This document shows positions 16,749-25,076 of a DNA stretch of 60,201 nt, piece after piece (the first letter of the stretch is position 1; every line of letters begins with the position of its first letter). A program made the translations under genes and the position numbers. Under the pieces are notes generated by a model that was given only the letters and a program-made list of their open reading frames with translations, was not told where the DNA came from and did not search any database. Origin of the DNA: Halieaceae bacterium UBA5044 (lineage in GTDB: Bacteria; Pseudomonadota; Gammaproteobacteria; Pseudomonadales; Halieaceae); assembly GCA_002416125.1 (NCBI GenBank), contig DIBU01000010.1, forward strand, positions 28,800 to 89,000. Direction: 5' to 3'.

Positions 16749-17176
16749 GCAAGCGGCCGCGGCGGGATGCCTACAAGGTGTTTTACCCCATCAGCACGCG
16801 CTGGTCCGACAATGACACCTACGGGCATATCAACAACGTGGTCTACTACGCCTATTTCGATTCGGTGGCCAACCGCTATCTGATCGAGGAAGGTGGACTG
16901 GATATTGCGGAGGGTGCCATCGTCGGTTACGTGGTGAGCTCGGGCTGTGACTACCATGCGCCGGCCAGTTACCCGGAGGCGATCGAGGGCGGCCTGCGGG
17001 TCGATCGTCTCGGCAACAGCTCGGTGCAGTACGGCATTGCCATTTTTCGCGAGGGCGAGGATGAGGCCCTCGCTCACGGCCACTTCGTGCACGTTTTCGT
17101 GGACCGTGCAGCCAACCGGTCGGTGCCGATACCGGATGGCTTGCGGGCGGCGCTGGAAAAGCTGGTGGCCGGCTGA
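16745..17176 (+). CDS. Acyl-CoA thioesterase, 4HBT/YbgC hot-dog family
   Basis: A 143-residue single hot-dog domain. The motif TRWSDNDTYGHINNVVYY includes D24, the position of the catalytic aspartate in 4-hydroxybenzoyl-CoA-type thioesterases, followed by the helix beginning YFDSVANRYL. It hydrolyses acyl-CoA to free acid and CoA, probably to release CoA from dead-end intermediates. The start overlaps the stop of the iron ADH (ATGA), so translation is likely coupled. It is the last gene of the co-directional run and converges on the TetR gene 7 bp away. Confidence 0.88.
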   Translation: MSKRPRRDAYKVFYPISTRWSDNDTYGHINNVVYYAYFDSVANRYLIEEGGLDIAEGAIVGYVVSSGCDYHAPASYPEAIEGGLRVDRLGNSSVQYGIAIFREGEDEALAHGHFVHVFVDRAANRSVPIPDGLRAALEKLVAG

Positions 17177-17183
17177 TGCCGCG

Positions 17184-17828
17184 CTACTTCAGCAGATAGC
17201 GCAGCAAGAGGTTCAGCACCTCCCGGCGGAAAACCGGGTCCTCCAGGGCCTCCGGGCGCTCGGCAAGCGCCGACTGCAGGCTGGCATCCAGGCTGCGGCG
17301 GGCAATGAACGCCATGGTGTCGATCGGACCGGCCCGCAGCTGCTGCCGATGGCGCCGCAGGAAGCCCGGAAACCAGTCTTCCCAGGAGGGATTGGCAAGT
17401 GATTGGGTGAGCTGGTTCACGCGGGCGCGAATATCCAGGCTCTGCTGGTACTGCAGGTAGAAATCCGGGTACATGCGATACAGCTGCAGCAGCAGCGTGG
17501 CTTCCAGATCAATGATGGCTGCCAGTGTGGCCTCCACACCCTGGTCAGTGAGGGCGTGAATCCGCGCGAACTCACTCTCGGTCTGGGCCAGTAGGCCCGC
17601 CATGCGCTCTTCGTACAGGTCCGCCAGCACCGCCTCCTTGTTGGGAAAATACTGGTACAGGGAGGCAATATTCACCCCCGCCACATCGGCAATGCGCGCA
17701 GTGGTCAGCCGGTCGGGGCCCTCCTGTTCCAGGATTTTCAGGCAGGCTTCGCGGATGGCCTCGACCAGCGCGCGGGAGCGCTGCTGGCGCGGACGCTTGC
17801 GCGGTGCGGGCAGCTCGTTAGTGGGCAC
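17184..17828 (-). CDS. TetR/AcrR-family transcriptional regulator
   Basis: A 214-residue repressor. Residues about 30-75 form the TetR helix-turn-helix: RLTTARIADVAGVNIASLY followed by QYFPNKEAVLADLYEER. The C-terminal helical ligand domain is unspecific. I use GTG 17828, which gives a basic leader (APRKRPRQQRSR) as in relatives; an upstream ATG at 17906 adds 26 unlikely residues. Converging on the catabolic operon and divergent from the sulfotransferase gene, it is the natural candidate regulator for both. The inverted repeats at 17891-17912 and 6430-6444 are possible targets. Ligand, possibly an acyl-CoA, is unknown. Confidence 0.88.
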   Translation of the reverse strand: MPTNELPAPRKRPRQQRSRALVEAIREACLKILEQEGPDRLTTARIADVAGVNIASLYQYFPNKEAVLADLYEERMAGLLAQTESEFARIHALTDQGVEATLAAIIDLEATLLLQLYRMYPDFYLQYQQSLDIRARVNQLTQSLANPSWEDWFPGFLRRHRQQLRAGPIDTMAFIARRSLDASLQSALAERPEALEDPVFRREVLNLLLRYLLK

Positions 17829-17890
17829 AGCACTGCGCCTGTGGTGAAAAATGTAAGGGTCTGTGCATGGGTATCCTGCGTGGCGTGAAA

Positions 17891-17912
17891 AACCTTGTAG
17901 AAACAACAGGTT
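17891..17912. promoter_or_regulatory. Imperfect inverted repeat, candidate TetR operator
   Basis: AACC (17891-17894) and GGTT (17909-17912) flank an inner TTGT-AGAA-ACAA, giving a near-symmetric element. It lies in the 173-bp gap between the divergent TetR and sulfotransferase genes, where an autoregulated repressor would bind. The two arms differ by a two-base insertion. It does not match the palindrome at 6430-6444. Confidence 0.3.
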
Positions 17913-18001
17913 GTATTCGGTCTTCGGCGCTGGAAACCGCAGTTGCCAGCGGCCCCCAAGCGGCTAGAGTACTGTATTCCTGACGCTGGGCAAGGCACAC
18001 C

Positions 18002-19157
18002 ATGTATTTCGATTTTGATTACTACCGGCGCCTCCTGCGCCATGTCTGGGGGTTGAAACAGTGGCCCGGACGCCGTCGCCTGCTGCTGCGCCTGCTACTG
18101 GTCACGCCGCTCGCCACACTGTTCAATACCCTGTGCTTTCTACTTGATTACATCTTCTTCCCCCGGCTGTGGACCCAGCGCGTCGTCGCGCCGGTGTTCA
18201 TCGTGGGGCATGCGCGCAGTGGCACAACGCTCATGCATCGCCTGTTGTCGGCGGATGGCGAGCGCTTCAGCTATTTCCTCTACTGGGAAACACTGTTCCC
18301 GTCGCTGTTGCAGAAGCGGGTCATTCGCTGGTTGGGCACAGTAGACAGCGGTCTGCTGGGCGGCGCCCTGTATCGACGGATCAAGGCCTGGGATGACAAG
18401 ACCTTCGGTCCGGTTTCGCCATATCCACAATATGAGCCTGTGGACTTCAGAGGAAGACCAGTTCGCCATGCGGGCGGCCTTCGTGACCCAGCAGTGGGCG
18501 ACGGACCTGCCAGTGATGGATGTGCTGGATCTGTTCCATCTGGATCAGATGCCCGCCAAGCGCCGGCGCTGGCTGCACCATTACCGGGAGCTGATCAAAC
18601 GCCAGCTGCTGCTCAATGGCGGTGACCGTGTGCACCTGAGCAAGAATCCGGTGATGAGTGGCTGGGTGGGTTCGTTGATCGAGTATTTCCCGGATGCCCG
18701 TATCGTGGTCATGCTGCGGGATCCGGCCGAGTGCGTGCCCAGCCTGCTCAAGCTGGTGGAGATTTCCTGGAAGAGCAAGGGCTGGGGCAAGGAAGATTAC
18801 GCGCGCTCCCTCGACCTGTTGCTGGAAACCTCTTTCGAGAGCTTCCACAATCCTGCCCGCCAGCTGGCCGCACATCCGGACACGCCCCGTGCCGTGGTGG
18901 ACTACCGCGAGCTGACCGCACATCCGCGGGAGACGGTGCACGCCGCCTACCGGGCCCTGGGCATGACGGTGAACCCGGAATTCGACGCGTTCCTGCAGGC
19001 CAATGCGGAACGTGAAAAGAGCCATCACTCCAAATTCGAATACAGCCTTGGCGACTACGCCCTGTCGCGGGAGCTGCTCGAGGAGCGCCTCGCTGACTTC
19101 TACGCACGGTATGCATGGCCCACCAGTACACAGGAAAGCGTTTCCACTCCGTCATAA
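18002..19157 (+). pseudogene. Sulfotransferase-family protein interrupted by a +1 frameshift
   Basis: Two overlapping frames encode one sulfotransferase (Sulfotransfer_3 type). The first, from ATG 18002, has a membrane-proximal helix and the PAPS-binding loop VGHARSGTTLMHRLL, and is in register up to FGPV. The second supplies RHIHNMSLW..EEDQF, the 3'-phosphate-binding segment (IVVMLRDPAE) and the C-terminus to 19157. Skipping a single T in the run 18414-18416 restores FGPVRHIHNMSLW exactly, so one inserted base explains the break. Uncorrected, the protein would end at 18625 with unrelated sequence. A sequencing error is possible. The downstream DUF1214 gene begins 12 bp later. Confidence 0.85.
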
Positions 19158-19169
19158 GAGGCACAGGAC

Positions 19170-20552
19170 ATGTCCCAGCAAGACAGTAATCACGCCACCC
19201 GCGCAGCATTGCGCCAGGCCTTCGATGACATGATTCAGGGCTTCCAGGAGGCGCGCGATGCCATCGATGATCCAGCGCTGTATCCGCCGCCCCCCAGCGA
19301 CCGCAATCTGGCGGAGGGCTACCGCTATGTGCTGGGTTTCATGCTCGCCGGCATTGAGCGCGCCCTAGGCGATCCACTGTATCCACGGTTTCGCCGCGCC
19401 ATCCAGCCCATGAACCGCTCAACGATCGACAATGCCGATGCCGTTTACCTGGGCGTGGAGATCGACGGCAATTACAGTTACCGCATTCGCGGCCGCGCCG
19501 CCGACAGCCGACACTGGCGCGGGGAGCCCGCCGCGCCGGGCAGGACGGCCCCGCAGTATGTGATTTTCGAGCTGGCCAGCGGCTACGCGGGCGACAGCGG
19601 TGAGCTGTCGGAAATGACCCCGGGCACCCGCATCAACACTGGCACCCTGGACAGCACGGCGTTGCAAGTGGCGGAGGACGGCAGCTTCGACATTCTGGTC
19701 GCCCCGGAGAAACCCGACGGATACAAGGGCAATTTCCTCCTCAGCCGGCGCAGCAGCCGTGGTGTGGAGCACGTTGGTCGCTTTCTTACCTGCCGCGAGC
19801 TGTTTCACGACTGGGAAAACCAGGACCTCCTGGATCTGGAAATCCTGCGCATCGGCTGTGAGCAGGAGCCGCGCCCACCGATAGACCCGGAGGCTGCCCT
19901 GCAGATGCTGCGTGAGGTGGGCCGTGTCGCGCGCAACCAGGTACACTTCTGGAACGCTTTCAACGCGATCACGCTGGAGACCTACGGCCAGGTACCGGGT
20001 GGCCTCAGTGAGCGCATGGGCCTGGACAAGCCGTTCATGCCGGTGAACGACATGAACCCGCCGAACGCATTGGGCCTGGCCACGGGCGGCGGGCAGAGCA
20101 GCAATATCTACGCTGGTGGCACCTATCTGCTGGATGACGACCAGGCGCTGATTATCGAAACCCGCACTCCGGTGGAGCCACACTTTCTGGGCTTCCATCT
20201 CGCCAACCTGTGGGGCGAATCCCTCGATTTCGAGAGTTACCCCAGCAACATCAACGCGCACTTCGTCGAAACTGACCCCGACGGCGCCCGGCGCTGGGTG
20301 GTTTGCCACCGCGACCCGGGTGTGGCCAACTGGGTCAGCACCACCGGGGTCCCGCACGGCTATACCAGCATGCGCTGGACCTATCCGGAGCCTCCACCGA
20401 AGGAGGAGTGGCCGCAGCTGAAGGTCACGCTGGTAGCATTTGATGCCATCAGTGAGCACCTGCCGCATGCACGCCGGGTCGGCCCTGGGGAGCGCGCCGC
20501 ACAGCGGCTGCTGCGTCATCGGCATGTGCAGCGGCGCTATCGACAGTATTGA
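19170..20552 (+). CDS. DUF1214 domain-containing protein
   Basis: A 460-residue protein with no signal peptide. The C-terminal half has the DUF1214-like block: residues around 330-345 read GGTYLLDDDQALIIETRTP, followed by FLGFHLANLWGESLDF and NWVSTTG, which recur in this uncharacterised family. No catalytic motif is recognisable. It follows the broken sulfotransferase by 12 bp and precedes an SDR by 29 bp, so the three were probably one operon. Recurrent pairing of such proteins with sulfotransferases in marine gammaproteobacteria is an impression from memory, not verified here. Confidence 0.72.
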   Translation: MSQQDSNHATRAALRQAFDDMIQGFQEARDAIDDPALYPPPPSDRNLAEGYRYVLGFMLAGIERALGDPLYPRFRRAIQPMNRSTIDNADAVYLGVEIDGNYSYRIRGRAADSRHWRGEPAAPGRTAPQYVIFELASGYAGDSGELSEMTPGTRINTGTLDSTALQVAEDGSFDILVAPEKPDGYKGNFLLSRRSSRGVEHVGRFLTCRELFHDWENQDLLDLEILRIGCEQEPRPPIDPEAALQMLREVGRVARNQVHFWNAFNAITLETYGQVPGGLSERMGLDKPFMPVNDMNPPNALGLATGGGQSSNIYAGGTYLLDDDQALIIETRTPVEPHFLGFHLANLWGESLDFESYPSNINAHFVETDPDGARRWVVCHRDPGVANWVSTTGVPHGYTSMRWTYPEPPPKEEWPQLKVTLVAFDAISEHLPHARRVGPGERAAQRLLRHRHVQRRYRQY

Positions 20553-20581
20553 TAATCGATAACAACAAAAAGGAGTCTGCA

Positions 20582-21424
20582 ATGGGACAACTGGAAGGCA
20601 AGACAGCGCTGATTACCGGCGCCAGTCGCGGCATCGGACGAGCCATAGCAACCCGCTTTGCGGCGGAGGGCGCGGCAGTGGTCCTGGTGGCATCACGCCT
20701 GGGCGCGCACGGCAATCTGGCCGGCACGCTGGAGGAGGCCGTGGCGGAGATCAACGCCGCGGGCGGCCGCGCGGCGGCGGAGGTCTGCAGCCTGCTCGAC
20801 GCCGAGGCCCGGTCAGATCTGGTGCAGCGTGCCGCCGCACATTTCGGGCCGATCGATATTCTGGTGAACAATGCCGCCATGCAGCGCGCCGACATGCCCA
20901 GCCGGGTGAACACCGAGCAGCGCAACCAGATGTTCGACCTGAACGTCAATGTGCCGGTGGAGCTGGCAGCCCAGGCCCTGCCAGGCATGCGGGAGCGTGG
21001 GCGGGGTTGGATCCTGAGCATCAGCAGTGCCACGGTGCAGCAGCCGGTGGTGCCATACCGCCATACCCGCGAGAGCGCGCTGGTGATTGCCGCCTACGGG
21101 GCCAGCAAGGCGGCGCTGAACCGCTACAGTGAGGGTCTGGCGCACGAGCTCGCGCCGGAGAATATCTACGTCAACACGCTGGCGCCGGAGAGCATTGTGC
21201 TGACGCCGGGCGCCGAGTATGTACGCGATATCGCCCGCCAGTTCCCCGACTGGGCGGAGCCTGTGGAGATGATGGCGGAAGCGGCGCTTTCGCTGTGCTC
21301 GGGCACCCATGTGGGGCACACGGCCTACAGTCGGCAGTGGGTGCTGGGGCAGGGCCTTGCGGTGCGCAGCCTGGATGGCAAGACTGTGCTGGGTGATGCG
21401 TTCCTGCCTGTCGATCTCGGCTAG
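20582..21424 (+). CDS. SDR-family oxidoreductase
   Basis: A 280-residue NAD(P)-dependent short-chain dehydrogenase. TGASRGIGRA (about 14-23) is the cofactor loop, NNAAMQRAD follows strand four, SISSATVQQ has the catalytic serine and YGASKAAL the Tyr/Lys pair. The start ATG 20582 has AGGAG upstream. A longer insertion around SRLGAHGNLAGTLEEA after the second strand resembles SDRs annotated with broad substrate names. Its TAG stop shares the bases CTAG with the stop of the convergent MFS gene. Confidence 0.85.
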   Translation: MGQLEGKTALITGASRGIGRAIATRFAAEGAAVVLVASRLGAHGNLAGTLEEAVAEINAAGGRAAAEVCSLLDAEARSDLVQRAAAHFGPIDILVNNAAMQRADMPSRVNTEQRNQMFDLNVNVPVELAAQALPGMRERGRGWILSISSATVQQPVVPYRHTRESALVIAAYGASKAALNRYSEGLAHELAPENIYVNTLAPESIVLTPGAEYVRDIARQFPDWAEPVEMMAEAALSLCSGTHVGHTAYSRQWVLGQGLAVRSLDGKTVLGDAFLPVDLG

Positions 21425-22629
21425 TTTACTGCACTCCCGCGCCGTTCCCGCTGCACCAGCAGCATCAGCACCACGAAAAACACGCTGGCGCTGAACAGCG
21501 GCGCCAGGGTGGGGTGTATCTGGTACAGCGCGCCGGCGCACAGTGGCCCGGCAACAAAGCCGATCGCGGGGCAGGCAGCGACCAGCCCGGCCACCGAACC
21601 CTGTTCCTCGGCGGACACCGCGAGTGATGCGCCTGCGGAAACGGAGGGCATGGTCAGGCCCAGGCCGGTGCCGAGGAAGGCCATACCCAGCGCCAGCAGC
21701 GGAAAATGATCGGCACTGGCCAGGATCGCAGCGCCGCAGAGCATCGCCAGCAGGCCCAGGCGAATGAATTGCCCCGGTTCCAGTTTCACCCGTTGCATTA
21801 CCGTGATCTGCACCAGGAAGGTGAACAGGGCCGACACCATCAGCGCGGCGCCGGTCATCTGTGCGGTCTGTATGCCGTTCAGCGCCAGTTTGTCCTGCAG
21901 CGTGAAGCCCAGCGTCTGCTGGATCCCGGAAAAGCCCACGAACAGCCCGACGGCGGTCGCCAGCAGGTGGCGCACCCGCCGGTCGGTGAAGCGCAGGCGT
22001 ATGCGCAGGTGTCGCGGGACGCGTTCGCGGCGCGGCGTTTTCGGCAATTGCCGCCACACCAGCAGTGCCGCTGAGGCCGCCAGCGCCGCGGCAAAATACA
22101 GCGGTGCCAGCAGGCCGAAGGTCGCCAGGGCGCCACTCACCGCGGGGCCCAGGATGGTACCCATGCTGTTGGCGGTTCCCAGGCGCGCCATGGTCCGGGT
22201 ACGGTACTCCGGCCCGCTGTTGTCTGCGGCATAGGCGGTCGTGGCGGGGTTGGTGGCAGACATCACGACTGACTGTCCGCAGCGCGCCAGCAGCGCCACG
22301 GCATAGAGCAGGGTGCCGCCCAGAACGCCCGCCAGTCCGAGAGAGAAGACGCTGGTAAAGACCAGCGTGCCAACGGTGTAACCCAGCAGGCCGGTGATGA
22401 TGATGGGTTTGCGGCCCACCCGGTCACTCAGGCGGCCCCAGTGCGGAGAGGCGAGGGCGAAAATGAGTGCCGAGATGGCGATAATGGAGGTGATCTGCAG
22501 TTCCGCAAGCGCGACTTCGCGGCCCAATGGGGCCAGTATCGCAAACACCAGCGATTGGCCCATGCCGGTTGCCATCAGGGCCAGAATGAGCACGGTCAAC
22601 TGCCCGCCAGAGAGCCTGCCCGTGGTCAT
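21421..22629 (-). CDS. MFS transporter, TetA/multidrug-like
   Basis: A 402-residue protein with about 12 hydrophobic helices. The MFS loop 2-3 signature is present as GRLSDRVGRKPII (about 64-76), and motif C-like GTILGPAVSGAL lies in helix five, typical of drug:proton antiporters. It presumably exports an unidentified compound across the inner membrane. It reads toward the SDR at 20582 and ends in a 4-bp overlap with it. The SDR immediately upstream on the same strand (22-bp gap) may be co-transcribed. Confidence 0.82.
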   Translation of the reverse strand: MTTGRLSGGQLTVLILALMATGMGQSLVFAILAPLGREVALAELQITSIIAISALIFALASPHWGRLSDRVGRKPIIITGLLGYTVGTLVFTSVFSLGLAGVLGGTLLYAVALLARCGQSVVMSATNPATTAYAADNSGPEYRTRTMARLGTANSMGTILGPAVSGALATFGLLAPLYFAAALAASAALLVWRQLPKTPRRERVPRHLRIRLRFTDRRVRHLLATAVGLFVGFSGIQQTLGFTLQDKLALNGIQTAQMTGAALMVSALFTFLVQITVMQRVKLEPGQFIRLGLLAMLCGAAILASADHFPLLALGMAFLGTGLGLTMPSVSAGASLAVSAEEQGSVAGLVAACPAIGFVAGPLCAGALYQIHPTLAPLFSASVFFVVLMLLVQRERRGSAVN

Positions 22630-22651
22630 GGTACCTGCTGCCCGGATGCGC

Positions 22652-23473
22652 TCAAGCGAGGTCCTGTCCGATCTTGCCCAGGCCCGGCATAAAACGGGGA
22701 TAACTGACGGGAAACAGCCGCGTCAGCAGATTGATGAACCTGGCATCGTTGCCGATCAGCAGGCGCGGCTGCCGCTTTTCCACGGCACGGATGATCTGCG
22801 CCGCGGCCGACTCGGCGGTAGTGCGCACATGCTGTGCGAACATTGCGGCCTTGTCCTCCTCGGTGACGTCGGCACCGCCACCGCGGCTGCGACGGGCAAT
22901 GTTCGTGCCGACGCCGCCGGGGTGCACGCAGCACACGTGCACGTTGCTGCCCTGCATTTCCAGGCGCAGGGCCTCCGTGTAGCCGCGCACGGCGAACTTG
23001 GAGGCGTTGTACGCAGACTGCGTCGGCACACCAATCATGCCGAATATGGATGAAATGTTGACCAGGTGGCCCTGGGACGCGCGCCGGAGCAGGGGCAGGA
23101 AGGCCATGGTGCCATGGACAACTCCCCAGAAATTGATGCCCATCAGCCACTGCACGTTGGCATAGTCACAGGCGTCGACACGGTCGCTGTAGCCCACGCC
23201 GGCATTGTTGATCACGATGTCCACCGCGGGCTGTTGCGCCGCGATGGCGGCGGCCCAGGCGTCCATTGCCTGCTTGTCGGCGACGTCCACGCACTGTTGC
23301 CGTACCGGCACATCCGGTCGCTCCAGCCCTGCGACGGTGTCAGCCAGGCCCGCGGCGTCGATATCGCTCAGAAACAGGGCGCAGCCCTCGCGGTTGAGTT
23401 GCTGCGCCAGAGCGCGGCCGATACCGGAGCCAGCGCCGGTGATCACGGCGGTTTTTCCGCTGCTGTACGTCAT
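22652..23473 (-). CDS. SDR-family oxidoreductase
   Basis: A 273-residue SDR beginning MTYSSGKTAVITGAGSGIG, with cofactor motif TGAGSGIG, NNAGVGYSD, NISSIFGMIG and the active-site YNASKFAVRGY. The C-terminal tail, with QIIRAVEKRQPRLLIGNDA and FPVSYPRFMPG, is typical of the subgroup often called acetoin-reductase/dihydroretinol-dehydrogenase-like. The start at 23473 is chosen because the family sequence begins there; 12 further codons upstream are open. It is followed 22 bp later by the MFS gene on the same strand. Confidence 0.85.
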   Translation of the reverse strand: MTYSSGKTAVITGAGSGIGRALAQQLNREGCALFLSDIDAAGLADTVAGLERPDVPVRQQCVDVADKQAMDAWAAAIAAQQPAVDIVINNAGVGYSDRVDACDYANVQWLMGINFWGVVHGTMAFLPLLRRASQGHLVNISSIFGMIGVPTQSAYNASKFAVRGYTEALRLEMQGSNVHVCCVHPGGVGTNIARRSRGGGADVTEEDKAAMFAQHVRTTAESAAAQIIRAVEKRQPRLLIGNDARFINLLTRLFPVSYPRFMPGLGKIGQDLA

Positions 23474-23655
23474 GTCGGGGATGTTCCTGTTGTCCAGTGT
23501 GAGCGCCACATCATAGAAAACCCGGGGTGCAGCGCAACTGTTTTTTCCCGCGCGGCAGACCAGCGGGCCCGGTACTGCGCCGCTGGGGCCGTCATCTGCG
23601 CTACACTGTGCGCCCCCCGCAGAGCGGACGCTATCAGGACTCCCCGACCATCTTT

Positions 23656-24840
23656 ATGAACCAGGCTTCAGGTATTTCGCTTCCGGTGATATTCGCCCTC
23701 GGCTTCACGATGATGCTGGGGCCTTTCGCCATTGATACCTACCTGCCCGCGTTTCCCCTGATTGCGGCGGCACTGGGCGTGACCATTCACGATGTGTCGC
23801 TCAGCATTTCGGTGTACATGATGGGCTTCGCCGTGGGGCAGCTGACCGGTGGCGCCCTGTCGGACCGCTACGGCCGCCGGCGCGTGCTGGCGACCGGGCT
23901 GGCCGTATTTGCGCTGGCCAGCTTTGCGCTGGCACAGGTGGCGTCGCTGGAAGCGCTGCTCTGGGGGCGTCTGTTGCAGTCTATCGGTGGTGGCTGGATT
24001 GGTGTATCGGTGCCGGCCCTGGTGCGCGATCGGGTGCAGGGTGTACAGGCCGCCAAACTGTTTTCAATGATTGGCATGGTCGCCATTGTGGCACCGGCTA
24101 TCGCGCCGGCAATCGGCGCCCTGCTGTTGCAGGTGGGAGATTGGGGGCTGGTGTTCCTGTTCCTCGGCGCCTATGCCCTGTTCCTGTTGCCACTGCTGCA
24201 GGCCACGGTGTTTCGCGGGCCGCACAGGCCACCCGGGGGCGCTGATGGCCTCGGGTTTCTGGCGCGCTACCTCGGGGTGCTCCAAACCCGCAGTGCGCGG
24301 CCGTACATTTTCTGGCAGACGGCCTCCTTCGGCGGCCTGATCATATTTGTCACCTATGCCTCGTATATCTACCTCGGGCATTTTGCCCAGTCCCGGGCGG
24401 CCTTCACCGGCCTGTTCGCCTGCAACATTGTGGCAATTTTTGCCTGTAACCTGGGCAATCGGGTACTCCTGAACCGCTTGCAGCCGCGTCAGATCATGGT
24501 GGCGGCTACCTGGGTGCAGGCCGCCAGCGGTCTTGCGCTGCTGCTGATTGTGCTGCTTGATGGGCCGGTGCAGGCGTTTCTGCCCGCCATGATGGTATAC
24601 GCCGGTATGCTGGGCGCAATCAGCCCGAACATCCAGGCCTGCTATCTGGAATCCTTCCCGCGCAGTGCCGCCTCGGCGGCCGCGGTGATGGGTGCTACCC
24701 AGTTCGGCCTGGGCGGCGCGGCGAGCGCGCTGAGCAACCTGTTGCCCGAGGCCCTGCTGAGCGTGGTTGCCTGTATTGCAGCCTGTGCGTTCGCGAGCCT
24801 GGGCTGCATGTTGTGGTCACGGCGCAGTGCCGGCCAGTAA
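23656..24840 (+). CDS. MFS drug-efflux transporter, Bcr/CflA family
   Basis: A 394-residue transporter. FAIDTYLPAFPLIAAALGV in helix one with its TYLPA core is diagnostic of the Bcr/CflA subfamily, and GGALSDRYGRRRVL is the MFS loop motif. About 12 transmembrane helices are visible. Homologues export bicyclomycin, chloramphenicol or related compounds. The start ATG 23656 matches the family N-terminus; upstream open codons are GC-rich noise. It diverges from the SDR at 22652-23473 and is followed by the carA leader. Confidence 0.85.
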   Translation: MNQASGISLPVIFALGFTMMLGPFAIDTYLPAFPLIAAALGVTIHDVSLSISVYMMGFAVGQLTGGALSDRYGRRRVLATGLAVFALASFALAQVASLEALLWGRLLQSIGGGWIGVSVPALVRDRVQGVQAAKLFSMIGMVAIVAPAIAPAIGALLLQVGDWGLVFLFLGAYALFLLPLLQATVFRGPHRPPGGADGLGFLARYLGVLQTRSARPYIFWQTASFGGLIIFVTYASYIYLGHFAQSRAAFTGLFACNIVAIFACNLGNRVLLNRLQPRQIMVAATWVQAASGLALLLIVLLDGPVQAFLPAMMVYAGMLGAISPNIQACYLESFPRSAASAAAVMGATQFGLGGAASALSNLLPEALLSVVACIAACAFASLGCMLWSRRSAGQ

Positions 24841-24886
24841 GGCACCGGGCCCCGGCGGGCAGGCGGGGCATCGCCGCGGTGTTTGC

Positions 24887-24915
24887 TGGACAGGGCCGGG
24901 GGTATCCCCTACAAT
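24887..24915 (+). promoter_or_regulatory. Sigma-70 promoter of the carAB-greA operon
   Basis: TGGACA (24887-24892) and TACAAT (24910-24915) are separated by 17 bp, a near-consensus promoter. Transcription would start near 24922, leaving a leader of about 155 nt before carA. That leader contains the terminator hairpin at 24995-25032. Confidence 0.55.
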
Positions 24916-24932
24916 TCTGCCCCAGTTTTCAT

Positions 24933-25061
24933 ATGCCCGGGCCGCGCTCCTGGCATCGGTTTTATCTGCGAGTAACCAGAGCTGATTCTATGAGAAAAAG
25001 CGAGATGTGGTGTCCCCCATCTCGCTTTTTTTCAGCGCGCGCAGCAAAGGTTCGCCGCTGA
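24933..25061 (+). CDS. Possible arginine-rich leader peptide of carAB
   Basis: From ATG 24933 a 42-residue frame contains nine arginines and ends at TGA 25061, only five bases before the GGAGG ribosome site of carA. A shorter start at ATG 24990 gives 23 residues (MRKSEMWCPPSRFF...). The frame runs straight through the terminator hairpin. CarAB makes the precursor of arginine and pyrimidines, so translation here could modulate the hairpin. No strong ribosome site precedes either ATG, and high GC inflates arginine content, so this remains a hypothesis. Confidence 0.3.
   Translation: MPGPRSWHRFYLRVTRADSMRKSEMWCPPSRFFSARAAKVRR
24995..25032 (+). terminator. Intrinsic terminator in the carA leader, probable attenuator
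   Basis: AAAAAGCGAGATG (24995-25007) pairs with CATCTCGCTTTTT (25018-25030), a 13-bp perfect stem with a 10-nt loop, ending in a run of seven T. It lies between the promoter at 24887-24915 and the carA start, so it would stop carAB transcription unless prevented. The alternative is simple termination of the MFS gene, with a carA promoter I have not recognised. Confidence 0.75.
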
Positions 25062-25076
25062 ATCTTGGAGGTGTTC

